Source: Leptospira bourretii (GTDB taxonomy: Bacteria > Spirochaetota > Leptospiria > Leptospirales > Leptospiraceae). Taken from it: a DNA stretch of 64,000 nucleotides. The notes under the pieces were generated by a model. It had not been told where the DNA came from. It saw only the letters and a program-made list of their open reading frames with translations, and made no database searches. The stretch is from NCBI RefSeq assembly GCF_004770145.1, contig NZ_RQFW01000016.1, positions 1 through 64,000 on the forward strand, in the 5' to 3' direction. This document shows positions 48,045-57,008 of the stretch, one piece after another; within the stretch, counting starts at the first letter, position 1, and each line of letters starts with the position of its first letter. A program made the translations under genes and the position numbers.

Positions 48045-49061
48045 TTATTCTAACCTGGCACGATTTGCAAATAAAAATGTATTAAAATTTCCGTTTTCGT
48101 CTTCGATCCAAACTATACTTTGTAATGCGACGCATGTATATTCATTCACTTGGGGATTAAAGGTTGAAGAAACAGAAATAATTCCTTCAGGCAATGGGGG
48201 GCCGTCTGCGGGCTCCCAAAGATATTCGAATGCATCAAAACCTAACAGTCCCCCTGTATTATGATCAAAGCCCTCAACACTTATATTCGCAAACGTAATG
48301 CCATTACCATGTTTGTATTTTGCTTTAAAATTCCACTGTCCAGCTACATTCGTTACTTCTATACAATGTCCGTTGCAATCTCCAATGGTGGTTGGAGCAA
48401 GTGCTGCTCCTAAACAATCACGGTTGTGAGAGAAATTGATTTCTTTGGAAGATGATCCAAATTCATTTCTTGCTACAAGGATTAGTTTTTGTTTTTGATT
48501 GGACCGATGGATAAAACTAAACCAAATCGCTCCTCCAGGATTTGGAGTGGCCGGTGTTAACGTTTTAAAGTTTGTCGCATTCACTACTGTCCCATCAGGT
48601 TCTAATCTTAAGTTTCTTTTTCCGATATATGCAGTAATCGTTGTTTGGTCATGAACTGGTAATTGGAAACTAATGTTATCAATTAAAATTTTTCCGTAAA
48701 TTCCGAATTGGTCATCCACTAAGGGAGCATTGTTCACATGGGTTTGCGGATCGTTCAGTATAGGGGCATTTAGAGGTTGTCCAGGATTGGCGGGCGGACC
48801 GACAACAGGTGGGATGGGTGGCAACAATCCTCCGCCTGACTCGTCGTTGTTAGAGTTTGTGGATGTCTGAGTTCCCGTTGCCAAACCCAATAGTCCAAGT
48901 GTATTTGTTTTGTCTGAATTTTTTTCTTCCTTTGCACAATTAATAAACAATAAAGAAAGAAATAGAACAAAATAGAAAACCGTTAAATACAACATCCGTT
49001 CTAATGATTTATTTTTTATAAAATAGAATGAACTGTTCGCCAGATCTTTTACCTTAAACAT
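48045..49061 (-). CDS. Lipoprotein with proline-rich linker, paralogue A
   Basis: 338 residues from the ATG at 49061, which has GGAGA seven bases before it; an open frame upstream to 49205 passes through the promoter box and is not used. Lipobox FINCAKEEKN. A low-complexity proline/glycine linker (GGGLLPPIPPVVGPP) leads to a globular region of unknown family with Cys pairs (CLGA, GDCNGHC, YTCVALQ). It is about 60% similar by eye to the protein at 55842, including box and linker. Confidence 0.75.
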   Translation of the reverse strand: MFKVKDLANSSFYFIKNKSLERMLYLTVFYFVLFLSLLFINCAKEEKNSDKTNTLGLLGLATGTQTSTNSNNDESGGGLLPPIPPVVGPPANPGQPLNAPILNDPQTHVNNAPLVDDQFGIYGKILIDNISFQLPVHDQTTITAYIGKRNLRLEPDGTVVNATNFKTLTPATPNPGGAIWFSFIHRSNQKQKLILVARNEFGSSSKEINFSHNRDCLGAALAPTTIGDCNGHCIEVTNVAGQWNFKAKYKHGNGITFANISVEGFDHNTGGLLGFDAFEYLWEPADGPPLPEGIISVSSTFNPQVNEYTCVALQSIVWIEDENGNFNTFLFANRARLE

Positions 49062-49110
49062 CAGAAAGTCTCCAAAACCAATTGAAAAAGTTTTATTAAT
49101 AATCAATTGT

Positions 49111-49154
49111 ATTCTAATTCGGTTTGAATTTTCTGTCTTCCTGGGACGGGAATC
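49111..49154 (-). promoter_or_regulatory. Island promoter box, copy 2
   Basis: On the minus strand GATTCCCGTCC, centre CA, GGAAGACAG (49154 to 49133), then 16 nt and TAGAAT (49116-49111). The start of the lipoprotein gene follows 49 nt later. Confidence 0.75.
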
Positions 49155-49264
49155 AGGAGTGAAATTTTGACTTTTTTGGAATCGAAACAACCATCTAGTT
49201 TTCAAATCTAGATAATGGTGTAAGAAAAAAAATTACACAAATGGATTTGGAAATTTATTTTCTG

Positions 49265-50032
49265 TTATATGGAATCAGATGTGGAAGTTTTTTGTCTGAA
49301 TTCAGAAGCAGTAATTTTTAGTTCTTTTTTGAATGCGTCGTAAAAACTGGAAAGCGATTTATAACCCACTTCAAAACCAATTTCACTTACATTTTTTTCT
49401 GGGTATTTGAGTAAAAGATCTTTTGCTTCTTTGATTCTATAACTGTGTAGAAAGGAATTAAAGGTTGTTTGTTTTTTACCGTTTAAAAATTCTGAAAGTT
49501 GCCTTGGGTGTAACTCCAATTCTTCGGCAAGAACTTCGAGAGATAAATCTTCATTCAAATAAATTTTTTCTATTTCCATTAAATGGGATAGCCGATTTTG
49601 AACTCGTTCCAAGTCCACTTGTAATAAACGAGACTTTGTATATTTTTGTTGGTCTCCTCCTCTTTGGTAAGTGCTTGCAAATAGAGAATGTCTTTCCAGC
49701 GCCAAACGCAAACGATCTTCCGAAATGGGTTTTGGGATAAAGTCAATGACACCATATTCAAATGCTCTAATTGCATTGTCAGTGTTTGCGGAGACTACAA
49801 TGGTATTGGTAAAAAGAGTAGGGATCCTCTCTAAAATATCAAATCCATCGAATCCAAAAATATTAAGATCTAAAAAAAGAAGATTGGTTGGCGATTGTTT
49901 TAATTCCTTATCAGCTTCATCAATGGAAGTCACATGTTTGATTTCACTTATCGCTGATTCGAAAATTATATGCAATAATTTGGTTAGAAATTTTGCGTGA
50001 ACTGGTTCGTCTTCTAATATCAATATTTTCAT
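49265..50032 (-). CDS. AraC-type response regulator, copy A
   Basis: 255 residues from the ATG at 50032, two bases after the kinase stop (TAAAATG); an earlier Met at 50086 lies inside the kinase gene. Receiver domain: acidic D8, phospho-acceptor D55 in LLFLDLNIFG, Lys in FIPKPISED. The C-terminal 100 residues are an AraC double helix-turn-helix (LEVLAEELELHPRQLSEFLN, KEAKDLLLKYPEKNVSEIGF, EVGYKSLSSFYDAFKKELKI). Coupled to the 7TM-DISM kinase, it is the best candidate to bind the island promoter box. Confidence 0.88.
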   Translation of the reverse strand: MKILILEDEPVHAKFLTKLLHIIFESAISEIKHVTSIDEADKELKQSPTNLLFLDLNIFGFDGFDILERIPTLFTNTIVVSANTDNAIRAFEYGVIDFIPKPISEDRLRLALERHSLFASTYQRGGDQQKYTKSRLLQVDLERVQNRLSHLMEIEKIYLNEDLSLEVLAEELELHPRQLSEFLNGKKQTTFNSFLHSYRIKEAKDLLLKYPEKNVSEIGFEVGYKSLSSFYDAFKKELKITASEFRQKTSTSDSI

Positions 50033-50033
50033 T

Positions 50034-51998
50034 TTAGGTAATCTGAATTTGGATGAGAACTCGGTATCCTTTTTTAGACTTTCCATGTTGTAAAGACCAC
50101 TTGCCCGAAAAGGATTCCTCCAATCGGAGTCTTACATATTCCAAACCAGTTCCAGATCCAGTCTTTGAAACTTCTGGTTCCTTGGTCTTACAGTGGTTAT
50201 ACACAATAAAACAATAGACTGAAAATAAATTCTCTCCTTTTTTGATGTTTTTTTTAAGGATAACAAAACTCAATTTTGCTTTAATTGAATCTTCGTGTGT
50301 AAATGCATTTTCAATGAGAGTGTGGAAAATGAGAGGTGGAATTCCTTCATTCGGATTGATTCCGAAAGTTCTAAACCGATACTCTTTTTCCATACGTAAT
50401 TTCATGACACCGATATGATACTTGCATAATTCGATTTCATCGCCAATGGGAATTAATTGTTTGGAAGCAACTTTTAAGATGATACGGAGTTCTCCCACAA
50501 GAGAATCTAAAATTTCTGCAGATTTAACTGGGCTTTCAGAAACCCAATATCGGATTGCCGAAAGTGAATTCATCAGAAAATGAGGTTGGATCGTTTTTTT
50601 ATACAACTCCAATTCCATTCGTTTAGAAAGGATATTGGATCGATAAATGTTTTCTTTTAATGAAACGGTTTGTTCCAATTCAATTTTTTGTTTTTCAACT
50701 GTTGTATATAGTTTAGAATATTTTTTTGATAAGAAAAAGGACTGAGAGAAAAATAAAACAAATGTCCCTAGTGGACCATACACTTCGGTTTTAATGATAT
50801 TTTTTTCAAATAAGATGTCATTTAAGACAGTTAGAAATAAAAAGAGAAAGCCCAATAAAAAACCAGCTGCATTTTCTCTTTTGTTTGTTAATGCCTTGAA
50901 TAAAATCCAGAAAATGTAAATACAACAAAACAACATTGTTATTTCCGCAGGGAATAATGTTTCTTCTATCCATGTTGATTCGGAAAATAAAACAAAGATG
51001 GAGAATGAAAAAAATATAAATTGGAATATATAGTAAGGCTTTTTATTGATTTCACTTGGGAATACTTTTTCAATAAAAATTAGTAAAAATGGAAAAGTTA
51101 AATAAACTGAAAGGAAAAAAATTTTAATCAACCATCTCCATTCAAAATCGGGAAATAATATTAGTAAAAAGAATTCTCCGCTCGTGAATTTATAAACCAT
51201 ACTGACAAATGAATATAACGAAAAGTAAAGTAGGCTTTGGTCATTTTTCTTTAAAAGGTAAAGAGTAAAATGGTAGAGTGATATTACGAACAAACTTGCG
51301 ATTAAAAAAATATCCAAAGACAAACGAACTTGTTTTGTTCTAAGCATTGATTCTTGGGTTCCAAATTCAATACTTTGCCTAAAACCTGCATTTAAGGATT
51401 TGTAATTTGCAACTTGAAGAATTATTTCTAAGTCTTCCGAAGTTGGTGTAAAAAATACAATTTTAGGTAACCAGTATTCTTTAGTTTCTATTTCAGAGGA
51501 TCCGACAGTCCCGTTTTCAGAAATGAGGATGTCATTTAGATACATGCGATAAGTTGTGAATGCATGTGGGATATAAAACGAAAATTGCCCATTAAGAAAT
51601 GATTTTGGTAAAGTTAAGTGTAGGCGAAATGTGCTATAGGTTTGCGGTGAATAAACTTTTCCTTCCCGTTTTATTTCATTCCAAAATCCCGGAAGAACTA
51701 AAGTATCATTCTTTAATATTGAACTGTTTTTTTTTATTTCTTCTGAACTAAGAAGTTTTTGATAATAAAAATCCCATTCACCATCTAATTTAATCGAAGT
51801 TTGGTTTTGAAACATGGCTTCTGTCAGAAACATCTTTCCCGCTTTTGCTTTCGGCAAACTGCTATCAGTTGGTTTGTTTTGGCATGAAATCAGAAGTAAA
51901 ACCACAATAAGTTTTTTTATGTGGTCAATTGCCCTACGGGAAATCCTTGGATTTGAATCATCTGTTTTTATTGGTGATTGAAAGAGAGAATTTAACAA
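50034..51998 (-). CDS. 7TM-DISM sensor kinase of LytS type
   Basis: 654 residues from a TTG, with GGAG about ten bases before. Lipobox LLISCQNKP ends the signal region. A 7TMR-DISM extracellular domain (LDGEWDFYYQKLLSSEEI) covers about 60-225, seven spans about 235-430, then a coiled coil and a His_kinase domain with the phospho-His in IQPHFLMNSLSAIRYW. The ATPase keeps LIFHTLIENAFTHED and GTGLEYVRLRLEE. It is predicted to sense envelope carbohydrates or stress and phosphorylate the AraC-type regulator encoded two bases downstream. Promoter box copy 3 lies just upstream in opposite orientation. Confidence 0.88.
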   Translation of the reverse strand: MLNSLFQSPIKTDDSNPRISRRAIDHIKKLIVVLLLISCQNKPTDSSLPKAKAGKMFLTEAMFQNQTSIKLDGEWDFYYQKLLSSEEIKKNSSILKNDTLVLPGFWNEIKREGKVYSPQTYSTFRLHLTLPKSFLNGQFSFYIPHAFTTYRMYLNDILISENGTVGSSEIETKEYWLPKIVFFTPTSEDLEIILQVANYKSLNAGFRQSIEFGTQESMLRTKQVRLSLDIFLIASLFVISLYHFTLYLLKKNDQSLLYFSLYSFVSMVYKFTSGEFFLLILFPDFEWRWLIKIFFLSVYLTFPFLLIFIEKVFPSEINKKPYYIFQFIFFSFSIFVLFSESTWIEETLFPAEITMLFCCIYIFWILFKALTNKRENAAGFLLGFLFLFLTVLNDILFEKNIIKTEVYGPLGTFVLFFSQSFFLSKKYSKLYTTVEKQKIELEQTVSLKENIYRSNILSKRMELELYKKTIQPHFLMNSLSAIRYWVSESPVKSAEILDSLVGELRIILKVASKQLIPIGDEIELCKYHIGVMKLRMEKEYRFRTFGINPNEGIPPLIFHTLIENAFTHEDSIKAKLSFVILKKNIKKGENLFSVYCFIVYNHCKTKEPEVSKTGSGTGLEYVRLRLEESFSGKWSLQHGKSKKGYRVLIQIQIT

Positions 51999-52013
51999 CC
52001 CGATAACACTCCA

Positions 52014-52057
52014 AATTCCCGTCCCAGGAAGACAGATTTCATCTTTTGAATTAAATT
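52014..52057 (+). promoter_or_regulatory. Island promoter box, copy 3
   Basis: AATTCCCGTCC, centre CA, GGAAGACAG (52014-52035), 16 nt, TAAATT (52052-52057). It is shared by divergent genes: 7 nt before the ATG of the propeller gene on the plus strand and 15 nt from the kinase start on the minus strand. Confidence 0.75.
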
Positions 52058-52064
52058 ACAACTT

Positions 52065-53516
52065 ATGTTAATCTTTGTTAAGAAGCAAATCAATATTGTA
52101 AATATATTATTGAGTTTCTTTTTGATCCTTTTTACTTTGCGCTGTGCACCATCCAAATTAAATGGAGCTTGTGATCCAGAAAGTGAGAATTTTCTTTTTT
52201 CCGCATTATTAGAGTTTGGTTCTTCGGATGGGAAGTTTTTGTGTCCTTTATTTTCAGGTACTACTCCTCTGCGATTGGATTATGGAACAGATTTCCTTGT
52301 GTTCAAACAAGATGAACCTATCGGTAACTTAAAGCCTTTCATTTCTGAACCAATTGACCATTGTGAATCAACACCTCAGTTGCCCTCTGGTGTAATTTTA
52401 AATAATAACAATTGTGAGATATCGGGAACACCGTCTGTGGGGTTGAATGCAACTAAATATTTAATCACAGCAAAAAATCAAAATAAACAGATAACAACTC
52501 CTTTGGTGATCAAATCATTATTTATACCTAAATTTGTTTTTGTTGCTAATCTTGGGTCGGGGCTAATTAACTCGTTTACGATTGATGCAAATACAGGAGT
52601 TTTAAATGCATCTGGTGCTGTCGCTGCAGGAGGAGGGCCTGAGTCGATGGCGCTTAGTCCCAATCAAAAATTCCTTACAGTAGCCAATCGAAATACAAAC
52701 AATATTAACCAATTTTTAATTAATCAAACTAACGGAAGTTTGACTTTAGTTGAAACTGTTCTAAGTGGAGGTAATACACCTATCTCAGTAAATTATCATC
52801 CGACCAAAGACCTGATTTATATACGAAATACAGATAACTTTTCAACATTTTCTGTAAACCCTCTTACCGGAAATTTAGTCTTAATCAATACGATTCCTAT
52901 GGCATATGCCGCTGGAGAGTCTCTCGTAGATCATTTTGGAAATTTTTTATATGATCCATTTTACAATGGGAATTTAATCGAGTCTTATCAAATAGATAGG
53001 ATCACAGGACTCCTTAGTCCAAACCCGATTCAAGTTATCCCTTCGGATATTCGACCCAAAAGAATGGCATTTCATGCCAACGGAAAGACATTGTATGTGT
53101 CGCACGATACTGGTAGTAACATCTCTACCTATCAAATTGACAGTAATACTGGTTTGATGAGTTCTGTTTTTCCCCAAACTCCATCGAGTGGAGTTGTTTC
53201 TGGTTCCATAGCAACTGATCCCCTGGGGCGATTTATGTATAAGACGAATAGAGATACGAATACTGTCTCTATGTTTGCGACGAACGCCGTTACTGGTGAA
53301 CTGAGCCCTTTACCACCAAATACGATTCCCACAGGAACGGAACCTTTGGGAATCACAGTGGATCCCTCAGGTAAATTTTTGTACAATACAAATATTGCAA
53401 GTGGAACGGTTGGGATATTTTCAATCAACCAGTCCAACGGAAGTTTAACTACGAATGGGACAGCGCCTACAAGCACTAGTCCAGCTGTGATTGTTACCGC
53501 AGGTTCCAATCCATAA
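52065..53516 (+). CDS. Lactonase-like beta-propeller lipoprotein, copy A
   Basis: 483 residues. Lipobox FTLRCAPSK. An Ig-like He_PIG segment (LPSGVILNNNNCEISGTP) lies near residues 100-150. A seven-bladed propeller of the lactonase/YVTN type follows (PKFVFVANLGSGLINSFTID, SPNQKFLTVANRNTNNINQF, DPSGKFLYNTNIASGTVGIF). Surface-anchored and probably binding rather than catalytic. The ATG is 7 nt after the -10 of box copy 3, so the transcript has almost no leader. The paralogue at 53757 follows in tandem. Confidence 0.82.
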   Translation: MLIFVKKQINIVNILLSFFLILFTLRCAPSKLNGACDPESENFLFSALLEFGSSDGKFLCPLFSGTTPLRLDYGTDFLVFKQDEPIGNLKPFISEPIDHCESTPQLPSGVILNNNNCEISGTPSVGLNATKYLITAKNQNKQITTPLVIKSLFIPKFVFVANLGSGLINSFTIDANTGVLNASGAVAAGGGPESMALSPNQKFLTVANRNTNNINQFLINQTNGSLTLVETVLSGGNTPISVNYHPTKDLIYIRNTDNFSTFSVNPLTGNLVLINTIPMAYAAGESLVDHFGNFLYDPFYNGNLIESYQIDRITGLLSPNPIQVIPSDIRPKRMAFHANGKTLYVSHDTGSNISTYQIDSNTGLMSSVFPQTPSSGVVSGSIATDPLGRFMYKTNRDTNTVSMFATNAVTGELSPLPPNTIPTGTEPLGITVDPSGKFLYNTNIASGTVGIFSINQSNGSLTTNGTAPTSTSPAVIVTAGSNP

Positions 53517-53692
53517 ATTTGAATATAGGTCAATTCGGCAAACTTCTGTAAGTTGGAAGTAGAAATCCATTCTAGGATATTTTTTACTGTTTTGTTTCGT
53601 GTGTCGCTTAATATGCTACATTAAAATGTTTGATTCGGATTTATAACCAAACTTTGGCGATAAATTTCATTAATCAGGATCTTACGACTCCG

Positions 53693-53736
53693 GATTCCCG
53701 TCCCCGGACGACAAACTCTCTCTTTTGGATTAGTAT
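53693..53736 (+). promoter_or_regulatory. Island promoter box, copy 4
   Basis: GATTCCCGTCC, centre CC, GGACGACAA (53693-53714), 16 nt, TAGTAT (53731-53736). The propeller gene begins 20 nt later. Confidence 0.75.
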
Positions 53737-53756
53737 GCACACTAAGGGAATGTATC

Positions 53757-55196
53757 GTGAAGGATCAATTTTATTTAATTCGTTTGTTTTTTATAATTTT
53801 TTTACTTTTCTTAAATTCTCAGTGCAGCCCAGCAAACTTAAATTCTACTTGTGACCCTAACAGCAAAAGTTTTCTAGTATCCGCATTACTCGAGTTTGGT
53901 TCCACTGATGGAAAGTTTCTTTGTGCAGGTTTCGGAGGATTAAGTCCGTTTCGTTTACACTACGGTTCGGATTTTCTTGTCGTTCGGCAAAATGAACCGA
54001 TTGGTCCTATCATACCGTTTGCTTCAGAGCAAGTTGAAACCTGTAGTTCTTCACCGAGTTTACCGGCAGGTTTAACTTTAAACGAATCTACTTGTGTTAT
54101 ATCAGGTACCCCACTCGTGGGAATGAACTCAACAAAATATTTGATCACTGCTAATAGTAGCAGTAGTCAAACTACTATCTCTCTGATCATAAAATCATTG
54201 TTTGCACCTAAGTTTGCTTATGTTGTGAATACAAATTCTAGTTTAGTAAATTCTTATTCAATAAATGCAACGACAGGTCTTTTGAATTCAACTGGGTTTG
54301 TTGCTGCCGGAGGTGGGCCAGAATCAATAGGCATTAGTCCAAGTCAAAAATACTTAACTGTACCCAATAGAAGTTCCAATGATATTTCGCAGTTTTCGAT
54401 CAATCAAACAAACGGAAATTTGACGAGCTTAGGAAATGTCGCTAGTGGCGGAAATTCTCCATCAAGTTTAGTATACCATCCTTATAAGGATATAGTTTAT
54501 ATTCGAAATTTTGAAAATGTAAATACTTTTGTTGTGAACCAAGCAACTGGAACTTTATCATCAGTATATACGATGGCAGTAAACACTGGTGCATCTAGCT
54601 TAATGATAGATCCTTTGGGAAATTATTTATATGTTCTTAATTATAGCGGAAGGAGTATAGATGTCTTTCATATAGATCCAACAACGGGTTTACCTAATCC
54701 TACTGTAATACAATCGATTGGAACGGGAACCTTCCCGAGAAGCTTGGTAATCTTATCGAATGGTAAAAATCTTTACCTCGTTAATGATTCAGATAATAAT
54801 ATTTCATCTTACCGAATCAATCCTGATAATGGAATGTTGGAATCATTAGGTTCAGCAACAACCGCGATAGGTATAAATGCAAGGGACATTACTGCTGATC
54901 CTGCAGGGAAATATATTTATATGACTTATCAAGGATCTGATTTAGTCTCTATGTACAGAGTTGATCCGTTCAATGGTAGTTTGTCTCAAGGACCTACTTA
55001 TCTGGTCAACCAAGGAGATGCCCCAAAAGGAATTTCTACAGATTCCTCTGGAAAATTTTTGTATTTAACTAATGTAAATTCTGCTTCAGTCGGTATGTTT
55101 AGGATCAATTTGAGTGATGGAAGTTTGTCACCCAATGGAAATGTAGGTGCCAGTACTTTGCCAAGTGCGATAGTTACATCTGGATCAAATCCTTAA
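53757..55196 (+). CDS. Lactonase-like beta-propeller lipoprotein, copy B
   Basis: 479 residues from a GTG with AAGGGA before it. Lipobox LNSQCSPAN. Nearly the same plan as the protein at 52065: Ig-like LPAGLTLNESTCVISGTP, then propeller blades (PKFAYVVNTNSSLVNSYSIN, SPSQKYLTVPNRSSNDISQF, DSSGKFLYLTNVNSASVGMF). It arose by tandem duplication together with its promoter box, copy 4. Ligand unknown. Confidence 0.82.
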   Translation: MKDQFYLIRLFFIIFLLFLNSQCSPANLNSTCDPNSKSFLVSALLEFGSTDGKFLCAGFGGLSPFRLHYGSDFLVVRQNEPIGPIIPFASEQVETCSSSPSLPAGLTLNESTCVISGTPLVGMNSTKYLITANSSSSQTTISLIIKSLFAPKFAYVVNTNSSLVNSYSINATTGLLNSTGFVAAGGGPESIGISPSQKYLTVPNRSSNDISQFSINQTNGNLTSLGNVASGGNSPSSLVYHPYKDIVYIRNFENVNTFVVNQATGTLSSVYTMAVNTGASSLMIDPLGNYLYVLNYSGRSIDVFHIDPTTGLPNPTVIQSIGTGTFPRSLVILSNGKNLYLVNDSDNNISSYRINPDNGMLESLGSATTAIGINARDITADPAGKYIYMTYQGSDLVSMYRVDPFNGSLSQGPTYLVNQGDAPKGISTDSSGKFLYLTNVNSASVGMFRINLSDGSLSPNGNVGASTLPSAIVTSGSNP

Positions 55197-55321
55197 AATA
55201 TAAAAAATGATTAAGCGTACTGTTGTTAGGTGATGTTGGCGTGGCTATTTTTAAAAAGTTTCTAGTCTGTCTCCTCAACCTACGGATATTGGATTTAAAA
55301 AAAAGAAGTATACAAAGGTCA

Positions 55322-55705
55322 ATGACTGGGTTTTGGACTACTGATATCCCTGGTTATTTTTATGAAGACAATGAGAATGATGGTAAAACAAAAGTTTATT
55401 GGTATCAAGATAAAACAATAAGAGGATCGTCTTTTATTGTTGAGGGAAATGACGGAATACCAATTTCAGCTGAAAACTTATTGTTGGAAACGCCGAAAAA
55501 TTTAGAAGTCATAAAATATTCTAATAATCTGCTTTTGGGATGGGCGACAATAGAACTTATCAATGAAGATGGGAAGGAATTTTATTTTCTAACTGGCAAT
55601 ATTGCGACGAATAACAATCTATGTCATGTTACAATTAGTTTTGAATATGAAACTGATAAAGAGTGGGCAATCAATATCTGGAAGTCTACAAAATTCCATA
55701 ATTAA
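55322..55705 (+). CDS. Hypothetical protein
   Basis: 127 residues from the ATG at 55322 (MTGFWTTDIPGYFYEDNEND); an open frame begins at 55223 without a clear ribosome-binding site, and the stretch before it adds no signal peptide. No family recognised; the pattern of short strands (TKVYWYQDKTI, LLGWATIELI, CHVTISFEYE) suggests a small beta-rich protein. It has no promoter box of its own and may be read through from the propeller gene. Confidence 0.5.
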   Translation: MTGFWTTDIPGYFYEDNENDGKTKVYWYQDKTIRGSSFIVEGNDGIPISAENLLLETPKNLEVIKYSNNLLLGWATIELINEDGKEFYFLTGNIATNNNLCHVTISFEYETDKEWAINIWKSTKFHN

Positions 55706-55841
55706 ACTTAGTCTTTCATCATTTATTCTTTAGAATACTCCCTAAATATTGTATTTAGTAAATTCGATTTTATTATCTAACCCTCTCATTTGACACTTGA
55801 AGATGTAGACATTCTTTTTCAAATATGCTTAATATAGAATA

Positions 55842-56855
55842 TTATTCCAACCTAACTCTACTATGGAAGAAATCAATGCTAAGGGTTCCGTTTCCATCCT
55901 CTATCGCAATATTACTCTGTATTTCAAGGCAAATATTATCTTTACCTTCTTGGTTGAGAGTTGTCGCAACAGAAGTAACTCCTGGTTGTAATGGGGGGAA
56001 GGCTGGATCATCCCAAATATAACTGAAATATCCTGGTGTCAGAAGAAACCCTCCCGTTTTGGGAGAGAGGCCATAAAAATCAAATTCTAGATAAGTAATT
56101 TCTCCGTGTTTGAGTTTTGATTTGAATTCCAAATTTCCTGCAATGTTTGTGATTTCAAAACAATGTTGGTCGCAATCTCCAATAGTAATGGGCACAAGAG
56201 GTGCACCGATGCAGTTTCTATTGTGAGAAAAATCAATTTCTTTCGAAGATGCACCAAATTCATTTCGTGCCACAAGAATTAGTTCCTGCTTTCGATCTGA
56301 AGGAAATTTAAAATTAAACCAAAATGCGCCTCCATTAGGATTCAGTGGAGTTAATGTCTTAAAGTTTGTAGCATTTACAACCGTCCCATCCTGTTCTAGC
56401 ATCATATTACGTTTTCCAATATAGGCAGTAACTGTTGTCTGATTATGTACTGGTAGTTGAAAGCTAATGTGATCGATTAGAATATTACCATGAAATCCAC
56501 TCGGATCTTCTGACACAGCTGCATTGTTTATATGAGTCTGAGGATGATTCAAGATGGGAGCGTTCAGCGGTTGTCCTGGAGGAGCAGGTGCACCAACCAC
56601 TGGAGGAATAGGAGGTAATACTCCTGCTGGATTACTATCGTCAGAACTTATGGATGTTTGGTTTCCTACTGGTAAACCTAATAATCCGACTGTATCTGAT
56701 GGATCTATTTTTTTTTCTTCCTTTGCGCAACTGACAAATGTTAGAGAAATCAATAAACAAAAGTATAAGGTTATTATAGAAAATATCTTTGTTGTTAATT
56801 TTCTATTTTCTGCGTTAAACGAACTAATCAATGAATCATTTGCTCTAAATATCAA
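55842..56855 (-). CDS. Lipoprotein with proline-rich linker, paralogue B
   Basis: 337 residues from the TTG at 56855, behind AGGAGA. The paralogue's ATG corresponds to the ATA codon following this TTG, so the start codon has changed. Lipobox FVSCAKEEKK. A PPIPPVVGAPAPPG linker leads to the same globular domain as the protein at 48045, with Cys pairs conserved. Promoter box copy 5 lies upstream and the AraC-type regulator copy B ends the block, mirroring paralogue A with its regulator. Confidence 0.75.
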   Translation of the reverse strand: MIFRANDSLISSFNAENRKLTTKIFSIITLYFCLLISLTFVSCAKEEKKIDPSDTVGLLGLPVGNQTSISSDDSNPAGVLPPIPPVVGAPAPPGQPLNAPILNHPQTHINNAAVSEDPSGFHGNILIDHISFQLPVHNQTTVTAYIGKRNMMLEQDGTVVNATNFKTLTPLNPNGGAFWFNFKFPSDRKQELILVARNEFGASSKEIDFSHNRNCIGAPLVPITIGDCDQHCFEITNIAGNLEFKSKLKHGEITYLEFDFYGLSPKTGGFLLTPGYFSYIWDDPAFPPLQPGVTSVATTLNQEGKDNICLEIQSNIAIEDGNGTLSIDFFHSRVRLE

Positions 56856-56899
56856 AGTCTCCTAAATCGGATGAGCGAGTTTTATTAAGTATCGTTATG

Positions 56900-56943
56900 A
56901 TTCTAATTCGTTTTGGTTTTTCTGTCGTCCTAGGACGGGAATC
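56900..56943 (-). promoter_or_regulatory. Island promoter box, copy 5
   Basis: Minus strand: GATTCCCGTCC, centre TA, GGACGACAG (56943 to 56922), 16 nt, TAGAAT (56905-56900). The lipoprotein start lies 44 nt later. Confidence 0.75.
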
Positions 56944-57008
56944 AAGAGCAGATTTTGTAAGTTTTTTTTAATCAAACAATCTTTTTTTCTTCAATTTTGG
57001 TATTTGAA

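Noticed and set aside
48045..49205. Longer start of the proline-linker lipoprotein at 49205
   Set aside because: The extension runs through the promoter box and its -10; the ATG at 49061 has a strong ribosome-binding site and the signal peptide.
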